The position numbers and the translations under genes are program-made. This document shows positions 36,694 through 45,339 of a stretch of DNA of 64,000 nt, one piece after another. Each line of letters starts with the position of its first letter. Position 1 is the first letter of the stretch. Source of the DNA: Kitasatospora atroaurantiaca (lineage in GTDB: Bacteria > Actinomycetota > Actinomycetes > Streptomycetales > Streptomycetaceae); NCBI RefSeq assembly GCF_007828955.1, contig NZ_VIVR01000001.1, positions 1,426,001 to 1,490,000 of the forward strand. The letters run 5' to 3'. The notes beneath the pieces are model-generated. The model had not been told where the DNA came from. It saw only the letters and a list, made by a program, of their open reading frames with translations, and searched no databases.

Positions 36694-38555
36694 CCCGCGC
36701 CTCCCTTCGAACTGTCGTCGACGATCTCGGCGTCGACGACCTCCTCGTCACCGCTCTGCCCCGGGCCGGCCGAAGCCCCGCCGCCGGGCTCGGGCCCCGC
36801 ACCGGCCTGGGACTGGGAGTAGAGCGCCGTACCGATCTTCTGTGCGGCCGTGGTCGCCCGCTCCATGGCCTCGCGGATGGCCGCCACGTCCTCGCCCTTG
36901 AGCTTCTCCTTCACGTCGGCGATCGCCGTCTCGACCTCGGTCCTGACCTCGGCCGGGATCTTGTCCGAGTTCTCGCGCAGCAACTTCTCGGTGGCGTAGA
37001 CGAACTGCTCGGCCTGGTTGCGGGTCTCGGCGGCCTCGCGTCGTTGGCGGTCCTCCTCGGCGTGCTGCTCGGCGTCGCGCATCATGCGCTCGATGTCGTC
37101 CTTCGGCAGCGCGGAGCCGCCGGTGACGGTCATCCGCTGCTCCTTGCCGGTGCCGAGGTCCTTCGCACCGACGTGCATGATGCCGTTGGCGTCGATGTCG
37201 AAGGTGACCTCGATCTGCGGCAGGCCACGGGGAGCCGGCGGGAGACCGGTCAGCTCGAACATGCCGAGCTTCTTGTTGTACGCGGCGATCTCGCGCTCGC
37301 CCTGGTAGACCTGGATCTGCACGGACGGCTGGTTGTCCTCGGCCGTGGTGAAGATCTCCGAGCGCTTGGTCGGGATCGTGGTGTTCCGCTCGATCAGCCT
37401 GGTCATGATGCCGCCCTTGGTCTCGATACCCAGGGACAGCGGGGTGACGTCGAGCAGCAGGACGTCCTTGACCTCGCCCTTCAGGACGCCGGCCTGCAGC
37501 GCGGCGCCGATGGCGACGACCTCGTCCGGGTTCACGCCCTTGTGCGGGTCCTTGCCGGTGAGCGACTTGACCAGCCCGGTCACCGCCGGCATGCGGGTCG
37601 AACCGCCGACGAGGATCACGTGGTCGATGTCGGAGACCTTGATCCCGGCGTCCTTGATCGCGTTGTGGAACGGGCTCTTGCAGCGCTCCAGCAGGTCGGC
37701 CGTGAGCTGCTCGAACTGGGCCCGGGTGAGCTTCTCGTCCAGGTGCAGCGGCCCGTCCGCGGACGCGCTGATGTAGGGCAGGTTGATGGTCGTCTCGGAG
37801 GCGGAGGACAGCTCGATCTTCGCTCGCTCGGCGCCCTCGCGCAGGCGCTGCACCGCCATCCTGTCCTTGGAGAGGTCGACGCCGTAGCCGTTCTTGAACT
37901 GCTTGACCAGGTGGTCGACGACGCGCTGGTCCCAGTCGTCGCCGCCCAGGTGCGTGTCACCGTTGGTGGACTTCACCTCGACGACGCCCTCGCCGATCTC
38001 CAGCAGGGACACGTCGAAGGTGCCACCGCCCAGGTCGAAGACCAGGATGGTCTGGTCGTTCTCCTTGTCCAGCCCGTACGCCAGCGCGGCGGCCGTCGGC
38101 TCGTTGACGATCCGCAGCACCCTCAGGCCCGCGATCTCACCCGCCTCCTTGGTGGCGGTGCGCTGCGAGTCGTTGAAGTACGCGGGCACCGTGACGACGG
38201 CGTCCGTCACGTTCTCGCCCAGATACGCCTCCGCATCCCGCTTGAGCTTCTGCAGCACCCGCGCGGAGATCTCCTGCGCCGTGTACCGCTTGCCGTCCAC
38301 GTCACCCGCCTCGGGGAAGTGCCACTGCGCCTCGCCGATGTGCCGCTTGACCGAGCGGGCGGTGCGGTCGACGTTGGTGACTGCCTGCCGCTTGGCGACC
38401 TCACCGACGAGCACGTCACCCCCTTTGGCGAAGGCGACGACGGACGGCGTGGTCCTGGCGCCCTCCGCGTTGGCGATGACGGTGGGCTCGCCTCCCTCCA
38501 GGACGCACACCACCGAGTTCGTGGTGCCGAGGTCGATACCGACCGAGCGTGCCAT
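36690..38555 (-). CDS. dnaK: Molecular chaperone DnaK (Hsp70), probable second copy
   Basis: 621 residues. [16 protein letters not shown] start ([18 protein letters not shown]), ATPase motifs [32 protein letters not shown] and [14 protein letters not shown], then the substrate-binding domain [14 protein letters not shown] and a helical lid. The tail is acidic ([12 protein letters not shown]). GGAGGGAGACC precedes the ATG at 38555. The operon is dnaK-grpE only, without dnaJ or hspR, which suggests an accessory heat-shock system. Confidence 0.95.
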   Translation of the reverse strand: MARSVGIDLGTTNSVVCVLEGGEPTVIANAEGARTTPSVVAFAKGGDVLVGEVAKRQAVTNVDRTARSVKRHIGEAQWHFPEAGDVDGKRYTAQEISARVLQKLKRDAEAYLGENVTDAVVTVPAYFNDSQRTATKEAGEIAGLRVLRIVNEPTAAALAYGLDKENDQTILVFDLGGGTFDVSLLEIGEGVVEVKSTNGDTHLGGDDWDQRVVDHLVKQFKNGYGVDLSKDRMAVQRLREGAERAKIELSSASETTINLPYISASADGPLHLDEKLTRAQFEQLTADLLERCKSPFHNAIKDAGIKVSDIDHVILVGGSTRMPAVTGLVKSLTGKDPHKGVNPDEVVAIGAALQAGVLKGEVKDVLLLDVTPLSLGIETKGGIMTRLIERNTTIPTKRSEIFTTAEDNQPSVQIQVYQGEREIAAYNKKLGMFELTGLPPAPRGLPQIEVTFDIDANGIMHVGAKDLGTGKEQRMTVTGGSALPKDDIERMMRDAEQHAEEDRQRREAAETRNQAEQFVYATEKLLRENSDKIPAEVRTEVETAIADVKEKLKGEDVAAIREAMERATTAAQKIGTALYSQSQAGAGPEPGGGASAGPGQSGDEEVVDAEIVDDSSKGGAG

Positions 38556-38614
38556 GTCAGGTCTCCCTCCTGTGCCCGGGAGCCGGGCGGCGTCCTGCCC
38601 GGCCCGCACAACAA

Positions 38615-38644
38615 CTCGTAAGACTTGAGTGCGGCCATGTCAAG
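38615..38644 (-). promoter_or_regulatory. dnaK promoter with HAIR-like HspR operator
   Basis: On the minus strand TTGACA (38643-38638) and TACGAG (38620-38615) form a 17-base-spaced promoter. Overlapping it, CTTGAGT-N7-TGTCAAG (38624-38644, plus-strand reading) matches the HspR site CTTGAGT-N7-ACTCAAG at 12 of 14 positions. HspR bound here would block the -35 box. Confidence 0.7.
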
Positions 38645-38681
38645 CATCAGCCGGGCCGGGCGACTGTTCGAGGAAACCCGC

Positions 38682-38687
38682 TAGGAT
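38682..38687 (+). promoter_or_regulatory. -10 box before the tRNA-like gene
   Basis: TAGGAT lies 10 bases before the tRNA-like 5' end, suitable for transcription beginning at or near it. The -35 is weak. Confidence 0.4.
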
Positions 38688-38697
38688 CCACGTCGCT

Positions 38698-38771
38698 GCC
38701 CGGTGTAGCGCAGAGGCAGACGCACCCCGTTCGCATCGGGGGACACGCCGGTTCGAATCCGGCCCCGGGCA
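38698..38771 (+). tRNA. tRNA-like gene, anticodon CGC (nominally Ala), aberrant
   Basis: The T arm GCCGG-TTCGAAT-CCGGC and anticodon arm CCCCG-TTCGCAT-CGGGG are perfect, giving anticodon CGC (alanine codon GCG). The acceptor pairs GCCCGG with CCGGGC but has an extra base before the TA at positions 8-9 and a T-C mismatch. The D stem GCGC/ACGC has one mismatch. The alanine identity pair G3-U70 is absent (C-G there), and no CCA is encoded. It may be a degenerate or specialised tRNA. It ends 26 bases before the SDR gene. Confidence 0.65.
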
Positions 38772-38797
38772 GCATCGAAGGCCCACGGGGAGGGACA

Positions 38798-40168
38798 GTG
38801 CAGCACACCGGGGTGACGGCCGAGGAGTTGGCCGCCTACGCGGAAACGGTCGGCCGGCTGCGGCAGCTGCCCGCCGACCATCCGGTGCGGCTGCGAGCGG
38901 AGAAGCTCGCCGAGTCCTTCGTCCGCGAGGGCCGCCGCAAGCGCCGGTCGATGGGGCGTGTCGAGGCCCGCGCGGCGGACGCCGCACTGGCTGCAGAGAC
39001 CGTCACCGGGGCTCTGGCCCGCCGCGAGGACGCACCACTGGAACTGCCGGAGCAGCTCACGTCGATCGGCCGGCTCCGGCGCGCGCGCCACTGCTATGTC
39101 TGCAAGTCGACATACCGGGAGCTCGACGGCTTCTACCACCTGCTCTGCCCCGACTGCGCCGCCGACAACGCCGCCCGCCGCGCGCTCTCCACCGACCTGC
39201 GAGGCCGTCGGGCCCTGCTCACCGGCGGCCGGGTGAAGATCGGCTTCCAGCTGGCGCTGATGATGCTCCGGGACGGCGTCGAGCTGACCGTCACCAGCCG
39301 CTTCCCGCACGACACCGTACGCCGCTTCCAGGCCGCCCCCGGCAGCTCCGAATGGCTCGACCGGCTCACCGTCGTCGGCATCGACCTGCGTGACCCGCGC
39401 CAGGTCCTCGGCCTCTGCGCTCGCCTGCGGACGGAGGCACGACCACTCGACATCCTGGTCAACAACGCCGCCCAGACCCTGCGCCGCCCGCCCGAGGCGT
39501 ACGCCCTGCTGACGGCCGGGGAGCACGCCGAACTCCCGGCCGGCGTGACCGCCTTCCACGCGCCCGGCTTCCGCCCCATGCCCGCGCTGACGGCCGCCTG
39601 GCCCGCTGCCCGGCTGGAACCCTCGGCCATGGCGGGCGAGGTCGCACGGGAGGCGGACGAGGCCGGGCTGCTGCCCGACACCGCGCCGGTCAACTCCTGG
39701 TCCGCGAGACTCGGCGAGCTGGACCCGTCCGAGGTGCTGGAGACCCAGCTGGTCAACGCCCTCGCCCCGGCCCTGCTCTGTGACCGGCTGCTGCCCCTGC
39801 TGCTCGCCTCGCCGCACCCCAGCAGGTACATCATCAACGTGACCGCCGTCGAAGGCCGGTTCACCGTACGGAACAAGACCGCGGGCCATCCGCACACCAA
39901 CATGGCCAAGGCCGCGCTCAACATGCTCACCCGCACCAGCGCGGCCCAACTGGCCAAGCAGGGCGTGCACATGTGCGCCGTGGACACCGGCTGGATCACC
40001 GACGAGAACCCGGCCCCGAAGAAGTCCTACCTCGCGGCGAAGGGCTTCCGCACCCCGCTGGACATCGTGGACGGCGCAGCCCGGATCTACGACCCGATCG
40101 TGCGCGGCGAGGCCGGGGCACCGGTGGCCGGCGTGTTCCTCAAGGACTACCAGGAGGCGGCGTGGTGA
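38798..40168 (+). CDS. Divergent SDR-fold protein with N-terminal zinc-ribbon-like segment
   Basis: 456 residues. Residues 1-95 are helical and charged. Residues 96-125 hold CYVCKSTYRELDGFYHLLC then CPDC-like cysteines, a four-cysteine metal site. From residue 130 a short-chain dehydrogenase domain starts: LLTGGRVKIGFQLA replaces TGxxxGIG, DILVNNAAQTL is typical, but the catalytic YxxxK is replaced by HTNMAK with no Tyr. It may bind a dinucleotide without normal catalysis. The start is GTG at 38798, after GGGGAGGGA. Actinobacterial relatives exist; the role is unknown. Confidence 0.82.
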   Translation: MQHTGVTAEELAAYAETVGRLRQLPADHPVRLRAEKLAESFVREGRRKRRSMGRVEARAADAALAAETVTGALARREDAPLELPEQLTSIGRLRRARHCYVCKSTYRELDGFYHLLCPDCAADNAARRALSTDLRGRRALLTGGRVKIGFQLALMMLRDGVELTVTSRFPHDTVRRFQAAPGSSEWLDRLTVVGIDLRDPRQVLGLCARLRTEARPLDILVNNAAQTLRRPPEAYALLTAGEHAELPAGVTAFHAPGFRPMPALTAAWPAARLEPSAMAGEVAREADEAGLLPDTAPVNSWSARLGELDPSEVLETQLVNALAPALLCDRLLPLLLASPHPSRYIINVTAVEGRFTVRNKTAGHPHTNMAKAALNMLTRTSAAQLAKQGVHMCAVDTGWITDENPAPKKSYLAAKGFRTPLDIVDGAARIYDPIVRGEAGAPVAGVFLKDYQEAAW

Positions 40169-40176
40169 CCGGGTAA

Positions 40177-40264
40177 CCACAGGAGGGGCGCGGGGAACTG
40201 CGCGAGATCGGAAGGCAACGACCTCTGCCCTACCGCTTCCGCGCAGTTCCCCGCGCCCCTGTGG
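40177..40264. terminator. Long imperfect inverted repeat, bidirectional terminator
   Basis: The arm CCACAGG-A-GGGGCGCGGGGAACTGCGCG (40177-40204) is complementary to 40240-40264 except for one bulged A, with a 35-base loop. GGGGCGCGGGGAACTGCGCG is a sequence seen repeatedly between streptomycete genes. It separates the SDR gene from the convergent frameshifted gene. Confidence 0.7.
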
Positions 40265-40279
40265 TGGTTTCTCGGCTGC

Positions 40280-41108
40280 CTAGGCCAGTCCGAAGAACCG
40301 GAGGACCTTGGTGCGAAGCCGAACGTCACCACGCGGCGCGGGCTCGGCCACATGGTCGGCCTCGCGTTCGGCCTCGCACGCCGGCTCGGGCGCCATGCCG
40401 GCCGCGCCGATGAGCGCCTCCACCGTGCCGGTGAAGCCCGGCAGCAGGTGCGGCGGCGGCCAGATACTCGGCGGGCCCGTCGAAGATCCCGGCCTGCCGT
40501 ACCCGATGCCGGAACTTGGCGTGGGAGCCGAACTCCTCTCGAAGATCCGCCGGGCAGTCGGCCCGGACGCTGACGGTCCAGCGGGCAAAGCCGGGGAGCG
40601 GCACGTCCCGGTGGGCCTGCGCGACGGCCGGCCAGTGCTCATTGCGGATCCGCGCGGCAGCCGCCCGCGCCTGCCTGAACGCCTTCCGGCCCCCGACCTG
40701 GTACAAGGCGTCGAGAACATCGGCCACCGGGACGTCCGTCGCGTTCTGCTGCCAGTCCCACGGGGAGCGCCACAGGTGAGGGCTCACCGGCACCGGCTCG
40801 GCCAGCTTCGCAGGCTCCGGCGCGAAGGAGACGCCCTCCAGGATGTCCCGCCGCAGGCCCACGGGCAGCGCATCCGTGTACAGCTCCGCGTTGACCTCCG
40901 GGTCGTCCTCCTGGAGCATCCACAGCACCGCCGACCCCGGGGCCTGCTGATTCAGGAACGACGTCAGGTCCCAGTCGTACGACGGCGTCGGCCCCACCTC
41001 GCCCTCGAAGGGCATCCGCAGGCGGTGGCAGACCCGGCGGGCGGCCGGCTCCTCGAGCAGCCCCAGCAGATAGCGCACGCTCCGGGTGGTCCGCTCGTCC
41101 GGTCTCAT
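40280..41108 (-). pseudogene. Hypothetical protein gene with an apparent frameshift
   Basis: Reading from the ATG at 41108 the frame encodes about 215 plausible residues (MRPDERTTRSVRYLLGLLEE to GIFDGPAEYL), then becomes arginine/glycine-rich nonsense. The adjacent frame continues sensibly with PPPHLLPGFTGTVEALIG to the stop at 40280 (ends RTKVLRFFGLA). The change falls at the CGGCGGCGGC run at 40451-40460, so one extra base there would explain it. I do not recognise the family. It could be a true pseudogene or a sequencing error. Confidence 0.65.
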
Positions 41109-41158
41109 GGTGCCCCCTCGTCTCTCGGACGCACATGATGCCAGGACCCTTCGGGCGG

Positions 41159-43198
41159 TCAGTTCAGGAACTCCCCGACCAGCTCCGCGAACTCCTCCGG
41201 GTTCAGCACGCGCACCCCCAGCTCCTCCGCCTTGGCGCGCTTGGATCCCGCCTTCTCCCCCGCGACGAGCAGCGAAGTGCGCTTGGAGACGCTGGAGGAG
41301 GCCTTGCCGCCGGCCCGCTCGATCAGCTCGTTCACCTCGGTGCGCGACAGCTGTGCGAGCGGGCCGCTCATCGTGCCCGTCACGACCACCGCCTGGCCCG
41401 CCAGCGGCCCCTCGGCCACCGCCTCCGCCCCTGCCCCTGCCCCTGCCCCGGGCCGAGCCGTCACGGCTTCGCCGACCCCCACCCCGAGGAGCGCCAACTT
41501 GTCCAGCACCGGAGCGAGTTCGGCAAGCTCCGCGACGACCACCGCCGCCTTCTCCGGACCGATCCCGTCGACCTCGGCGAGTTCGTCCACGCCCGCCGCC
41601 CGGATGGCGGCCATGCTGCCGAAGTGCTGCGCGATCCGCCGCGACATCGAACGGCCCGTACCGCGCACGCCGAGCGCGCAGAACACCCGGTGGAGCGGCT
41701 GCGCCTTGGCCGCCTCGATCGCGGCGATCAGGTTGTCCGAGCTGGTCGCGCCCATCCGGTCCAGCGTCAGCAGCTGTTCCCTGGTGAGGAGGAAGAGGTC
41801 CGCGACGTCGGCGACCAGCCCGCGATCGACCAGCTGCACGGCACGTGTCCCGCCCAGCCCCTCGATGTCCAGCTGGTCCCGACCGGCGGCGTAGCGGATC
41901 GACGCCACCGCCTGGCAGCCGCGCCCCCGCACACAGCGCCAGCGCTGCTGGGAGGTGTCGATGGCGTCACCGCAGCGTGGGCACACCTCCGGGAACTCGA
42001 TCGGCTGCTCCGCCCCCGTGCGGAGCTGGACCAACGGCGCCTCCACCCGGGGAATGACGTCCCCGGCCCGGTGGACGGAGACCTGATCGCCGATCAGCAG
42101 CCCGCGCCGGGTGATGTCGGCCGGGTTGTGCAGGGTCGCGTACGTGACCGTCGCGCCGTCCACCACGACGGGCTCCAGCACGGCCCGGGGTGCGATGACA
42201 CCCGTCCGGCCGACGTTCCACTCGACCGCGAGCAGCCTGGTGACGCGGTGCACGGCGGGCAGCTTGTAGGCGATCGCCCAGCGCGGCGCCCGGGAGCCGG
42301 ACCCGGCCAGCTCCTGGTCCGCTGCCGCGTCGGCCTTCACCACGATGCCGTCGATCCCGAACGGCAGCTCCGCCCGTATGCGGGCGATCTCCTCGATCCG
42401 GGCCTGTACCTCGGCCACCGTCTCACAACGGCGCGGCTGTGCGGCCGTCGAGGCCGCCGTGTTGGCACCCAACTCGGCGAGGCGGCCGAGCAGTTCGCTG
42501 TGGGCGAGGCCGCCGGCCAGGCCCTGCGCCCCGTACGCGAAGAAGGTCAGCTCGATCCGGTACGGGCGGTCCTTGGCCCGCAGGGTGCCGGCGGCGCCGT
42601 TGCGCGGGTTGACGAAGGGGGCGGCGCCGTGTGCGGTGCGGGTCGTGTTGGCCTGCTCGAACTGGTCCTGGGTGAGCAGGACTTCGCCGCGCAGCTCGGC
42701 GTCGACGGGCTCGGCGAGGGTCTCGGGCAGACCGAGGATGCTGCCGCCGGCGTGGGAGATGTCCTCACCCGCGAGGCCGTCGCCCCGGGTGATCAGCCGG
42801 GTGAGCCGCCCGGCGCGGTAGCGGGCTGCGACCGCCAGGCCGTCCAGCTTGGGCTCGACGCACCAGGCGGCCACCGGGCGCCCTAGCCGACGCTCCAATC
42901 CGGCGGCCCAGGCGGCGAGTTCCTCGACCGAGAAGACGTTGTCCAGGCTCAGCATCGGCGCCGAGTGCGGGACGTCCCCGGAGGCCGTCCCGCCCGCGAC
43001 CTTACCGGTGGGCGACTGCGGCAGGACGTGCTCCGGATGGGCCGTCTCGTACGACTCGATGGCGCGCACCAGTTGGTCGTACACATCGTCGTCCAGCGGT
43101 GTGGCGCCGTCGGCGTAGTAGGCCGCGGCGGCCCGGGCGGCGGTGGCGACCGCCTCGGTATAGGCGGCCTGGGAGGCGAGAGCAGTGGCGTCCGTCAT
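41159..43198 (-). CDS. ligA: NAD-dependent DNA ligase LigA
   Basis: 679 residues. It has the Ia domain ([16 protein letters not shown]), adenylated lysine in [15 protein letters not shown], the OB fold, a four-cysteine zinc finger (CPRCG, then C-x5-C in [10 protein letters not shown]), helix-hairpin-helix repeats and a C-terminal BRCT domain ([14 protein letters not shown]). A low-complexity Gly/Ala stretch separates HhH and BRCT. It seals nicks in DNA using NAD+. Streptomycetes often have more than one; this may be the paralogue. The ATG at 43198 fits; another ATG lies three codons upstream. Confidence 0.94.
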   Translation of the reverse strand: MTDATALASQAAYTEAVATAARAAAAYYADGATPLDDDVYDQLVRAIESYETAHPEHVLPQSPTGKVAGGTASGDVPHSAPMLSLDNVFSVEELAAWAAGLERRLGRPVAAWCVEPKLDGLAVAARYRAGRLTRLITRGDGLAGEDISHAGGSILGLPETLAEPVDAELRGEVLLTQDQFEQANTTRTAHGAAPFVNPRNGAAGTLRAKDRPYRIELTFFAYGAQGLAGGLAHSELLGRLAELGANTAASTAAQPRRCETVAEVQARIEEIARIRAELPFGIDGIVVKADAAADQELAGSGSRAPRWAIAYKLPAVHRVTRLLAVEWNVGRTGVIAPRAVLEPVVVDGATVTYATLHNPADITRRGLLIGDQVSVHRAGDVIPRVEAPLVQLRTGAEQPIEFPEVCPRCGDAIDTSQQRWRCVRGRGCQAVASIRYAAGRDQLDIEGLGGTRAVQLVDRGLVADVADLFLLTREQLLTLDRMGATSSDNLIAAIEAAKAQPLHRVFCALGVRGTGRSMSRRIAQHFGSMAAIRAAGVDELAEVDGIGPEKAAVVVAELAELAPVLDKLALLGVGVGEAVTARPGAGAGAGAEAVAEGPLAGQAVVVTGTMSGPLAQLSRTEVNELIERAGGKASSSVSKRTSLLVAGEKAGSKRAKAEELGVRVLNPEEFAELVGEFLN

Positions 43199-43251
43199 GG
43201 GGAACATTCTTCCGGGTGCCACTGACATCACCCCTGGTCCACCGCCGTGCA

Positions 43252-44076
43252 CTAGCCGAGCAGGGAGCGCACCGAGGCGGTCACGTCCGCGAGGAAGGCG
43301 GTGCGGGTGGCGGGGTCGACGAGGTCGAGGGAGAGGTAGGGGTTCAGGTCCTCCAGCTCGACGAGGAGCAGCTCGCCCTCGGGGGTCCGGCAGGCGTCCA
43401 CGCGCTGGATGCCGTGGTCCAGGCTGTTCCACTCGACGAAGCTCTGGGCGAACTCCAGATCCTCGGCGCTGGGGACGTACCGCTCCAGGACCCAGCGCTC
43501 CTCCGGCCGCGGGGCGTACAGGGCGTACTGGAAGGTGCGGCCCACGAAGTAGAACGAGACCTCGTACCGGAAGCGGATCCGCGGCTGGACGAGGGCGCCG
43601 TCGAAGGCCAGCTCCGGCAGCCGCTCGGGGGTGACGAACTCCATGCCGATGGAGTCCGCGCCGAGCTTGGGCTTGACGACGTACTCGGCCGCGGCGGGAA
43701 GCCGGTCGAGGTCCTCCGGGCGGTCGATGGTGGGGATGACCGGGTACCCGGCGGCGCTCAGGTCCAGCAGGTACTGCTTGCCGGCCATGTCACCCCGCCC
43801 GGTCAGCGGGTTGAAGACGAGGGTGCCGCGGTCCAGTGCCTGGACGCGGAAGGCGTCGTACGCCTCCTGGTAGTGCAGGACGGGCCCGCTGTTGCGGACC
43901 ACGGTCACGTCGAAGCCGTCCATCAGCGCGGCCGCGTCCAGCGGGTGGCACAGGGCGACGGTGAAGTCCTCCCGGAGCCGGGCCGACAGGTGGATGTCCT
44001 CGTCGCAGTACCGGCGCCCCTTGGCCGGGTAGGTGAGGTCGGTGACGTAGAGGACGCTGGGCCGGGGGTGGGACAT
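43252..44076 (-). CDS. ATP-grasp domain protein
   Basis: 274 residues. An N-terminal pre-ATP-grasp domain ([16 protein letters not shown]) is followed by the ATP-binding lysine in [17 protein letters not shown] and the late metal-binding acidic/Asn cluster [15 protein letters not shown]. Such enzymes join a carboxylate to an amine or thiol through an acyl-phosphate. No partner identifies the substrate. GGAGG lies upstream of the ATG at 44076. Confidence 0.8.
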   Translation of the reverse strand: MSHPRPSVLYVTDLTYPAKGRRYCDEDIHLSARLREDFTVALCHPLDAAALMDGFDVTVVRNSGPVLHYQEAYDAFRVQALDRGTLVFNPLTGRGDMAGKQYLLDLSAAGYPVIPTIDRPEDLDRLPAAAEYVVKPKLGADSIGMEFVTPERLPELAFDGALVQPRIRFRYEVSFYFVGRTFQYALYAPRPEERWVLERYVPSAEDLEFAQSFVEWNSLDHGIQRVDACRTPEGELLLVELEDLNPYLSLDLVDPATRTAFLADVTASVRSLLG

Positions 44077-44195
44077 GCCAGTCCTCCAGGTTGAACGTTG
44101 CACGATTGCCTGGGGCCAATCTACGCAGCTTCCGGCCGGGCCGCGGCGCCCGGGGATAGGGTTCACCGTCCAGGCCCGCGCGTGAAAGGCAGCAC

Positions 44196-44630
44196 ATGGT
44201 CAGCATCGGCAAGCTCGCCCCGGAGGACCGCGCCGACTGGGAGAGCCTGTTCCGTGGCTACATCGACTTCTACGAGCGCACGCTCCCGCCCGAGATGTAC
44301 GACCGGGCCTGGACGGAGTTCCGGAAGGACACCCGGATGCACGCTCTCGGCGCGTGGCTCGACGGCAGGCTGGTCGGCATCACGCACTTCCTCGTGCACG
44401 CCAGCACCTCGGCGCCGGACGTGTGTTACCTGCAGGACCTGTTCACCGCGCCGGAGGCCCGGGGCAGGGGCGTGGCGCGGGCGCTGATCGCCGCGGTGAC
44501 CGAGTGGGCGCGCACCCAGGAGTGCAGCCGGGTCTACTGGTCCACCCAGGAGACCAATGCCACCGCCCGCCGCCTCTACGACCAGGTGGCACTGAACCGG
44601 GGCTTCATCCTCTACCAGATCAACCTCTAG
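44196..44630 (+). CDS. GNAT family N-acetyltransferase
   Basis: 144 residues, a single GNAT domain. The acetyl-CoA motif is [36 protein letters not shown] forms the following beta-alpha element. The opening [19 protein letters not shown] resembles amine-acetylating GNATs of the diamine acetyltransferase kind. It is divergent from the ATP-grasp gene. Confidence 0.88.
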   Translation: MVSIGKLAPEDRADWESLFRGYIDFYERTLPPEMYDRAWTEFRKDTRMHALGAWLDGRLVGITHFLVHASTSAPDVCYLQDLFTAPEARGRGVARALIAAVTEWARTQECSRVYWSTQETNATARRLYDQVALNRGFILYQINL

Positions 44631-44710
44631 GCGAGGGGCCCGCCCAGCCCGCTGCCGGAAGCCGCACCACCGGACGGATCGTCAACCCTCTCACGGCCCA
44701 TCGCTGGGAC

Positions 44711-44716
44711 TACGAT
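44711..44716 (+). promoter_or_regulatory. -10 box of the leaderless NUDIX gene
   Basis: TACGAT ends 6 bases before the ATG at 44723 and no ribosome site is visible, consistent with a leaderless mRNA. Confidence 0.5.
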
Positions 44717-44722
44717 CACTGA

Positions 44723-45289
44723 ATGACGGACACCACGGACAGAGCAGGGGAACTCGCGGACCTGGCGGCCCGGTTCCCGCACTTGCACGCCCCCCAGCGT
44801 TGGGCCTGGGGCGGTATCGACGCGCAGTTCTCCGCGGAGCTGCCGCCGGACGAGCTGATCACCAACATCCACCTGGTCGGGTTCTCCGACGACAAGGTGG
44901 TCCTGTGCCGGGACGCGCGCGGCCACTGGTTCCTCCCGGGCGGCACCCGCGAGGCCGCGGAGAGCATCGAGTCCTGCCTCGTCCGTGAGCTGCGCGAGGA
45001 GGCCGGCGCCCGGCTGGCCGGGCCCCCGGTCTGGATCGGGGCGCACCGCTGTGTGACGGACAGTCCGGTGCCGTACCGCCCGTGGCAGCCGCACCCGGAG
45101 AAGGCCTGGCTGTGGGGCTGGGCCGAGGTGACCGTGGACTCGGAGCCCACCAATCCGGCCGACGGCGAGCAGGTGGTCGAGGTCCGGGCGATGACCGCCG
45201 ACGAGGCCCGGCGGCTGCTGGTGCGCGGTCGCGACGAGTGGTGGAGCGAACTGCTCACCCTGGCCATCGAGTCACGCGCCCGGGGCTGA
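44723..45289 (+). CDS. NUDIX hydrolase
   Basis: 188 residues. The Nudix box is perfect: G-x5-E-x7-REL-x-EE-x-G reads GTREAAESIESCLV then RELREEAG. It should cleave a nucleoside-diphosphate-linked compound in a Mg2+-dependent way. The preceding LVGFSDDKVVLCRDARGHWF and later WLWGWAEVTVD form the family's beta sheet. Confidence 0.9.
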   Translation: MTDTTDRAGELADLAARFPHLHAPQRWAWGGIDAQFSAELPPDELITNIHLVGFSDDKVVLCRDARGHWFLPGGTREAAESIESCLVRELREEAGARLAGPPVWIGAHRCVTDSPVPYRPWQPHPEKAWLWGWAEVTVDSEPTNPADGEQVVEVRAMTADEARRLLVRGRDEWWSELLTLAIESRARG

Positions 45290-45339
45290 GCGGGGGATGG
45301 GCCGGTGGCGCACACGCGCCACCGGCCCCCTCAACTTCC

